The notes under the pieces: model-generated
Seen by the model: only the letters and a program-made list of their open reading frames with translations
The model's database searches: none
What the model was told of the DNA's origin: nothing
Made by a program: the position numbers and the translations under genes
Assembly: GCA_910584875.1 (NCBI GenBank)
Contig: CAJUDA010000016.1
Location: 4,973 to 68,972, forward strand
From: an uncultured Eubacterium sp.
GTDB taxonomy: Bacteria; Bacillota; Clostridia; Lachnospirales; Lachnospiraceae
DNA length: 64,000 nucleotides
Reading direction: 5' to 3'
In this document: positions 59,871 to 64,000 of the stretch, piece by piece
Layout of the letters: each line of letters opens with the position of its first letter
How positions within the stretch are numbered: position 1 is the first letter of the stretch

Positions 59871-60476
59871 TTAGCGCTTTATCAATGTTTCTGGTCTGTA
59901 TGTTTCTTTTTCTACAACCTCGTAAATGTCTTTCCCCATTTTCTCTTCAAAATATTCTTTCAGCTTTATATTGGCGTCCCATTTTTCCTGCGGATAGCTG
60001 CCGTATCTTCTTTTTACATCTCCCATGCGCTCCTCCATATCTAATACTCCCTCGCTGCCCGCCAGAGAATCACATAACTGGATCAGCCGGTCATAATCAT
60101 CCATAACAACCTGTGCCAGTGCCGTATTGATCAGTTCCAGTTCCTCTTCAGAAGTATCAAAATTCCCAATATACTCTTTCGTAGACTGATTGTTAAATGA
60201 GTGTGTCAGGCAAATCTTTGCAGCTTCATCATACCCTAAAGACATCATATAGGTATAACCATCCGATACATGCCCTAAATGCCTGACACCAAATTTTCTT
60301 CCTATATCATGAAGCAGTCCCAGAACATATGCTTTATCCCTATCCATCCCATCACATGACCCGGCTATTTTTTCAGCGCAATGTGCAACAACCCGGCTAT
60401 GATTTCCCCAGGGACCCGGATTACATTGTTCGGCTTCTCTTAATAACCGTTCCGCTTCCATTCTTGCAGGGATCAT
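59871..60476 (-). CDS. HD-domain phosphohydrolase
   Basis: 201 residues. HD motifs: His26 and His32 in GNHSRVVAHCAEKIA, the His56-Asp57 pair in LGLLHDIGRKFGVRHLGHVSDGYTYM. The family cleaves phosphate esters or nucleotides; the exact substrate is unknown. The start is ATG 60476, with GGAGGTG 9 bases upstream; an in-frame GTG at 60494 lies within that RBS. It follows pyrE by 35 bases on the same strand and may be co-transcribed. Confidence 0.85.
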   Translation of the reverse strand: MIPARMEAERLLREAEQCNPGPWGNHSRVVAHCAEKIAGSCDGMDRDKAYVLGLLHDIGRKFGVRHLGHVSDGYTYMMSLGYDEAAKICLTHSFNNQSTKEYIGNFDTSEEELELINTALAQVVMDDYDRLIQLCDSLAGSEGVLDMEERMGDVKRRYGSYPQEKWDANIKLKEYFEEKMGKDIYEVVEKETYRPETLIKR

Positions 60477-60511
60477 AGTATCATTCACCTCCACAGATTC
60501 TGATTGGATTC

Positions 60512-61042
60512 TTACGATATTCCAACCTGCTCTTTTATATATTCCATAGACATGTAAGGAATCAGCGTCAGCCCCTCTTTTGCTAATAGTTCCGTTGCGT
60601 CATCCTTCCTCTGAATCGCACAGAGAACAAATTCAACTTTTGCACCTGCTTCACGCAGCATATTTGCGCTTTTAATAATTTGTCCCCCTGTTGTCACTAC
60701 GTCCTCAATAATACAGATATCTCTTCCGCTAACCGGTGCACCCTCTGCAAACTTGCACGTTCCATACTCTTTTGCTTTTTTTCTGACAAAAGCACATGGA
60801 ATCCCTGACTCTAAACTAATCGCCGTTACAAGCGGTATCCCTCCCATTTCAAGTCCCGCTAAAACTTGAATATCTTTCGGTAACAGTTCACACATTCCCT
60901 TTGCCATTTTTCTTAGCAGCCCTGGATTTGCTTCAAATAAATACTTATCAAAATATTCATTGGAATACTGACCGGAGCGTAATAAGAATTTACCTTCTAA
61001 ATGAGCCGCCTTATAAATCTCCTGCGCAATCTCTCTCTTCAT
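60512..61042 (-). CDS. pyrE: Orotate phosphoribosyltransferase
   Basis: 176 residues; makes OMP from orotate and PRPP. The N-terminal FLLRSGQYSNEYFDKYLFEA and the PRPP loop DICIIEDVVTTGGQIIKSA are intact, and the active-loop Lys residues are in VRKKAKEYG. The start at 61042 has AAAGGAG 5 bases upstream. It has its own promoter (61099). Standing apart from other pyrimidine genes, it may serve salvage or a split pathway. Confidence 0.94.
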   Translation of the reverse strand: MKREIAQEIYKAAHLEGKFLLRSGQYSNEYFDKYLFEANPGLLRKMAKGMCELLPKDIQVLAGLEMGGIPLVTAISLESGIPCAFVRKKAKEYGTCKFAEGAPVSGRDICIIEDVVTTGGQIIKSANMLREAGAKVEFVLCAIQRKDDATELLAKEGLTLIPYMSMEYIKEQVGIS

Positions 61043-61098
61043 AAAAATCTCCTTTCGCATTTATTAAATCCCTGTTAGATTAATTATTCTACGATCCT

Positions 61099-61127
61099 AT
61101 TTTACCACAACCGCATACCGTTTGCAA
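61099..61127 (-). promoter_or_regulatory. pyrE promoter
   Basis: TTGCAA, 17 bases, TAAAAT on the minus strand, with CCGTACCG/CGGTATGCGG-type partial symmetry across the spacer. Confidence 0.65.
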
Positions 61128-61156
61128 AACCGGTACGGATGCAAACAGAAAATTTA

Positions 61157-61642
61157 TCACTTCAACTCTTCAATAAAATTCTGAATTCTTTGCGTTGCCA
61201 GTTCATCTCTAGACATCAGGCGAAGTTCATTGCGTGATATCCATTTGTAAGCAGAAGTTTCTCCATCCTGTAAAACGATGCTGTCCTTATCAACATCTGT
61301 ATTGCACAAATATTCCACATAGATTGTTTTGTGTCCATAATGCAGTACCTGACCGATTTCTATCAGTTCATCTGACACAATCCCTGTTTCTTCATGCAGC
61401 TCCCTGACCGCACAGGCAAGAGGATCTTCACCCTGCAGTGCAGAACCCCCTGCACTTGCTTCCCACATTCCACCCAGGTGTTTTCTTTTGTCTCTCTGCA
61501 TCAATAAATAGCTTCCATCCTTGTGCCTGACAATAATCTCACTAACAAGATGATAATAGCCATCATTGATTGGTTGTCCGCGAACTAATGACACACCATC
61601 GATTTTGTTCCGTTTTTCGTCGTATGCATCCCAGATTTCCAT
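61157..61642 (-). CDS. Nudix hydrolase
   Basis: 161 residues. The Nudix box is GSALQGEDPLACAVRELHEE followed by TGI, with the R-E-x-x-E-E core intact; the N-terminal half (WDAYDEKRNKIDGVSLVRGQPI) resembles the isopentenyl-diphosphate isomerase/YfcD-like subgroup. It hydrolyses a nucleoside-diphosphate-type substrate. The start at 61642 has GGAGGTAAG upstream. Monocistronic. Confidence 0.9.
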   Translation of the reverse strand: MEIWDAYDEKRNKIDGVSLVRGQPINDGYYHLVSEIIVRHKDGSYLLMQRDKRKHLGGMWEASAGGSALQGEDPLACAVRELHEETGIVSDELIEIGQVLHYGHKTIYVEYLCNTDVDKDSIVLQDGETSAYKWISRNELRLMSRDELATQRIQNFIEELK

Positions 61643-61685
61643 ACTTACCTCCATAAATTTCCCTTGTGTTATAGCTTCCCACAGA

Positions 61686-61708
61686 ACTCAACGGCACCAA
61701 TTTGAACC
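61686..61708 (+). repeat. Dispersed hairpin repeat, copy E (left arm plus loop)
   Basis: ACTCAACGGCACCAATTTG and the following AACC match the left arm and full loop of copy A with one change (GCG to GCA). The right arm is absent. It lies in the Nudix gene's upstream region. Confidence 0.6.
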
Positions 61709-61812
61709 CTGATAAGGAAAACAAAATCATATAAGACAGTATAACACAATACATACGGGATAGAAAGGTTAGAATTATATCAAAAACAATAGTTCATCCG
61801 CTCATAAAAGTA

Positions 61813-61841
61813 TTGAAAGAGAGTCCATTTTATGATAATAT
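61813..61841 (+). promoter_or_regulatory. Promoter of the antiporter/fluoride riboswitch transcript
   Basis: TTGAAA, 17 bases, TAATAT. Transcription would start right at the first bases of the aptamer. Confidence 0.75.
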
Positions 61842-61848
61842 ATTTTTA

Positions 61849-61907
61849 AGGGAATGAAGTTCTCCCATGGGAAACCAAAACCGCATTGATGCTGATGACT
61901 TCTGCAA
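61849..61907 (+). ncRNA. Fluoride riboswitch aptamer (crcB motif)
   Basis: The consensus parts are present in order: GGGAATGAAGTTCTCCC, an inserted small hairpin TGG-GAAA-CCA, then AACCGCATTGATGCTGATG and ACTTCTGC. GGGA can pair with TCCC (pseudoknot), GAAGT with ACTTC (P1, a covarying form of the usual GGAGT/ACTCC) and GCA with TGC. The GCTGATGACTTCTGC half also pairs into the following terminator. Fluoride binding should stop that terminator from forming and switch the antiporter on. Confidence 0.85.
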
Positions 61908-61940
61908 ATATAAGCAGAAATTATCAGCTTTTTTATTTTT
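61891..61940 (+). terminator. Riboswitch-controlled terminator
   Basis: GCTGAT and TTCTGC (shared with the aptamer 3' side) pair with GCAGAA and ATCAGC around an AAATATAA loop, followed by TTTTTTATTTTT. Confidence 0.85.
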
Positions 61941-61979
61941 CGCAAAAATATTTCTTCATTAGGATAAGGAGGTTTTTGT

Positions 61980-63161
61980 ATGTTGACAAGTATTGCCGTC
62001 ATTTTATTATCAGGGTTGTTAATGGGAAGTATATTCTCAAAATTAAAACTTCCCAATCTTTTAGGAATGATTATTGTGGGAATTGTGTTAAGTCCTTATG
62101 CGCTCAATCTTATTGACCCGTCTATTTTGAACATTTCCGCTGATTTGCGGCAGATTGCATTAGTAATTATTTTAACAAGGGCAGGTCTGTCCTTGAATAT
62201 AGCTGATTTGAAAAAGGTTGGCAGACCGGCGGTTCTTATGTGCTTTGTCCCCGCCTGCGCCGAAATCATTGGGACGGTTATTTTAGCACCGCCATTATTA
62301 GGCGTAACGCCATTGGAAGCCGCTATAATCGGAAGCGTGATCTCTGCCGTATCACCAGCAGTTATTGTTCCAAGAATGATTAAACTGATTAATGAGGGAT
62401 ATGGAAAGGAACACAGCATACCACAGCTTTTATTGGCTGGCGCATCTGTAGATGATGTTTTTGTAATTGTAATATTTACTGCACTGACTTCTTTCGCTTC
62501 TACAGATACGGTATCTGCCAGTCGCTTTTTACAGATACCTGTTTCCATTTTAACAGGAGTTATGATAGGCGCTTTTACAGGAACTGTTCTGGTTACATTT
62601 TTCAAAAAATTTCATATGCGTGATTCTGTTAAAATTTTGATTATACTAAGTTTTTCTTTTTTGCTTCTTGAACTGCAAAACCGCTTAAAAGAAATTATCC
62701 CCATTTCCGGGCTTTTAGCCATTATGAGTCTGGGAATCATCATAAAAAAACGTTATTCCCTCTTAGCAGAAAGGTTGTCCGCTAAATACAACAAACTATG
62801 GGTAGCGGCAGAAATTTTTCTGTTTGTCCTTGTCGGCGCAACCGTAGATTTAAGATATGCCGTTACAGCAGGTATTTTTGCAGTTCTTCTTGTTGTCTGC
62901 GCATTAGTGTTTAGAATGGCGGGTGTCGCAATATCATTAATAAAAACCAGGCTTACGAAACAAGAAAAATGGTTCTGTATGATAGCCTACACACCAAAAG
63001 CTACCGTACAGGCGGCGATTGGCGCAATCCCTCTTACAATGGGGCTGAATTGCGGACAGACGGTATTGACGGTTGCAATTTTATCCATTCTCATTACTGC
63101 CCCTTTGGGTGCAATCTGCATAGATAACCTGTATAAAAAACTTCTAACTATACGGGAATAG
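61980..63161 (+). CDS. Cation/proton antiporter under fluoride control
   Basis: 393 residues with about 11-12 membrane segments (first TSIAVILLSGLLMGSIFSKL). It has the sodium/hydrogen exchanger fold; a membrane-embedded DD-like site may be in LLAGASVDDVFVIVIFTAL (Asp residues after GAS), and ILTRAGLSLNI and LFVLVGATVDLRYAV match CPA-type exchangers. AAGGAGG stands about 8 bases upstream. Given the fluoride riboswitch, it likely exports fluoride or restores ion balance under fluoride stress; such exchangers are among known fluoride-riboswitch genes. Confidence 0.88.
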   Translation: MLTSIAVILLSGLLMGSIFSKLKLPNLLGMIIVGIVLSPYALNLIDPSILNISADLRQIALVIILTRAGLSLNIADLKKVGRPAVLMCFVPACAEIIGTVILAPPLLGVTPLEAAIIGSVISAVSPAVIVPRMIKLINEGYGKEHSIPQLLLAGASVDDVFVIVIFTALTSFASTDTVSASRFLQIPVSILTGVMIGAFTGTVLVTFFKKFHMRDSVKILIILSFSFLLLELQNRLKEIIPISGLLAIMSLGIIIKKRYSLLAERLSAKYNKLWVAAEIFLFVLVGATVDLRYAVTAGIFAVLLVVCALVFRMAGVAISLIKTRLTKQEKWFCMIAYTPKATVQAAIGAIPLTMGLNCGQTVLTVAILSILITAPLGAICIDNLYKKLLTIRE

Positions 63162-63204
63162 ATTTTTTAACTTGTACTTGCCTCATTGTATCATAGGAGG
63201 GTTT

Positions 63205-63750
63205 TCATTCAATATTCGCATTTATTTCTTTTATTATTTCAATAACCGTTATTGTACCATCAACTAACATTTCGCAAATAGGTGGATTGTTGATATTGTT
63301 ATGCTTATTTTCCCAATATATCTCTGCAAGCCTTAGATTTTCTTGTTGATCTAATCCGCCATCAAAGCATTTTGTGGCATCACCAGTGAAACAGCTGCCT
63401 TTTATCTCCAGCCTGGCAATACTATATGTAGGACGACCTATTTCTGCGAAATACTTTCCCCAATCATCCGCTTCTTTCAAGGTTTTAGACACATATAAGC
63501 AGCTCATTCTGGATGGATATGCAGGATACTTTTCCAGTCTGACTTCCTCAAGTGCCAATTCCCTCAATGCAACCATGACAGGGTATTCTAAAGAATCAGC
63601 GTTATATTTTGTCGGATTTTTATATATATCATTTACAATCTCTATTTTATCATAAACCCTTTTATACACGCCATTATGATGTGTCTTGTCAAAGATAATA
63701 TGTTCTCCTAATTGAATAGGCTTGTCTGTAATAACATGATATGCTATCAT
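63205..63750 (-). CDS. DUF2441-domain protein
   Basis: 181 residues. The opening AYHVITDKPIQLGEHIIFDK followed by THHNGVYKRVYDK matches the DUF2441 pattern, as does the central CLYVSKTLKEADDWGKYF. No signal peptide or catalytic motif is recognised; some relatives look like ADP-ribosyltransferase or RNA-ligase-like folds, but I cannot support that. It lies in a region of decayed genes but is itself full length. Confidence 0.7.
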   Translation of the reverse strand: MIAYHVITDKPIQLGEHIIFDKTHHNGVYKRVYDKIEIVNDIYKNPTKYNADSLEYPVMVALRELALEEVRLEKYPAYPSRMSCLYVSKTLKEADDWGKYFAEIGRPTYSIARLEIKGSCFTGDATKCFDGGLDQQENLRLAEIYWENKHNNINNPPICEMLVDGTITVIEIIKEINANIE

Positions 63751-63821
63751 TTACGTTTTCTCCTTAAAAATAATTTGATTATAATTGATGTATGTACATT
63801 TTTGTCATATTCGGCTCTCCA

Positions 63822-64000
63822 TCACCCGAACCATACACAAAAATTCCCATCCATATTTTTCATAAAAAGAGGCACAACATTTTCATTTTTCAAACAATCA
63901 CAAAAGCTTTCCTGATATGCCCTCAATGGAATACCCCATTTTTGGTGAAACCAGTTTGCTGCCTGCTTTGCTATATTTTCATTTTCTCTTATTTTTAATA
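63822..64000 (-). pseudogene. Frameshifted GNAT acetyltransferase, start outside window
   Basis: The minus-strand frame from the right edge reads NENIAKQAANWFHQKWGIPL, then RAYQESFCDCL and VVPLFMKNMDGNFCVWFG followed by TGA. This is the N-terminal half of a GNAT acetyltransferase that normally continues with GLGVIEND and the acetyl-CoA site. Past the stop only a fragment such as PNMTKMYI in another frame is similar, then the sequence ends. A frameshift plus a 3' deletion is the best reading. Confidence 0.6.

Larger units (their letters stand above)
61643..61979. other. 337-base gene-free stretch with a repeat and a fluoride riboswitch
   Basis: It holds repeat copy E (61686-61708), then plain AT-rich DNA, the antiporter promoter (61813-61841), the fluoride aptamer (61849-61907) and an overlapping terminator (61891-61940). 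No ORF is convincing. Confidence 0.75.

Overview
The window looks like a chromosomal segment of a motile, probably spore-forming member of the Lachnospiraceae (Clostridia, Firmicutes). The evidence is a SCIFF peptide with its radical-SAM maturase, a chorion-class Cys/Gly-rich small protein, an Mbl-FlgF-FlgG-rod-binding-RecD2-ComFC-YvyF gene order like that of Gram-positive flagellates, a CD3324-type small HTH protein, Firmicute-style AGGAGG ribosome binding sites, and promoters with -35/-10 boxes spaced by 16-17 bases. No genus is claimed.

Layout. 1-7.9 kb (minus): a secreted beta-helix protein running off the left edge, an acylphosphatase coupled to an rRNA methyltransferase-like gene, purB, purF and a degenerate GH3 lipoprotein. 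8-11.7 kb (plus): a Cys/Gly-rich small membrane protein, an unknown 267-residue protein and a NatAB-type ABC exporter. 11.7-20.7 kb: aroC with a small unannotated ORF behind it, an orphan CheX-like/CheY pair on the plus strand, then hom-cheW, prfB (with a programmed +1 frameshift at an unusual UAA stop), secA and hpf. 20.8-27.6 kb: a DnaA-box-like cluster, then three tandem paralogous lipoproteins behind a subtilisin-like protease fused to a second, metal-site-like domain. 27.9-32.6 kb: an NlpC/P60 cell-wall hydrolase, a small membrane protein, RidA, CvfB, YvyF and ComFC. 32.7-39.9 kb: RecD2, flagellar rod genes, Mbl and the SCIFF locus. 39.9-45.7 kb: an envelope cluster (O-antigen-ligase-like, GT-C-like, patatin, L,D-transpeptidase-like) and rsmH. 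45.7-64 kb: accessory DNA with a truncated MarR gene, a flavodoxin, an HTH-C39-like fusion, a RelBE module, GH127, purC, a run of decayed genes (FMN reductase, methyltransferase, acetyltransferases), a membrane LuxR regulator, pyrE, a Nudix hydrolase and a fluoride-riboswitch-controlled cation/proton antiporter.

How genes work together. purF, purB and purC belong to purine synthesis, pyrE to pyrimidines, hom and aroC to amino-acid precursors. secA, prfB, hpf and cvfB serve secretion and translation. The CheW, CheX-like and CheY proteins and the flagellar rod genes indicate chemotactic motility. The most notable non-gene signals are the prfB recoding site, a complete fluoride aptamer with an overlapping terminator, a dispersed short hairpin repeat seen five times, the DnaA-box-like cluster upstream of hpf, and a strong hairpin between the SCIFF precursor and its maturase.
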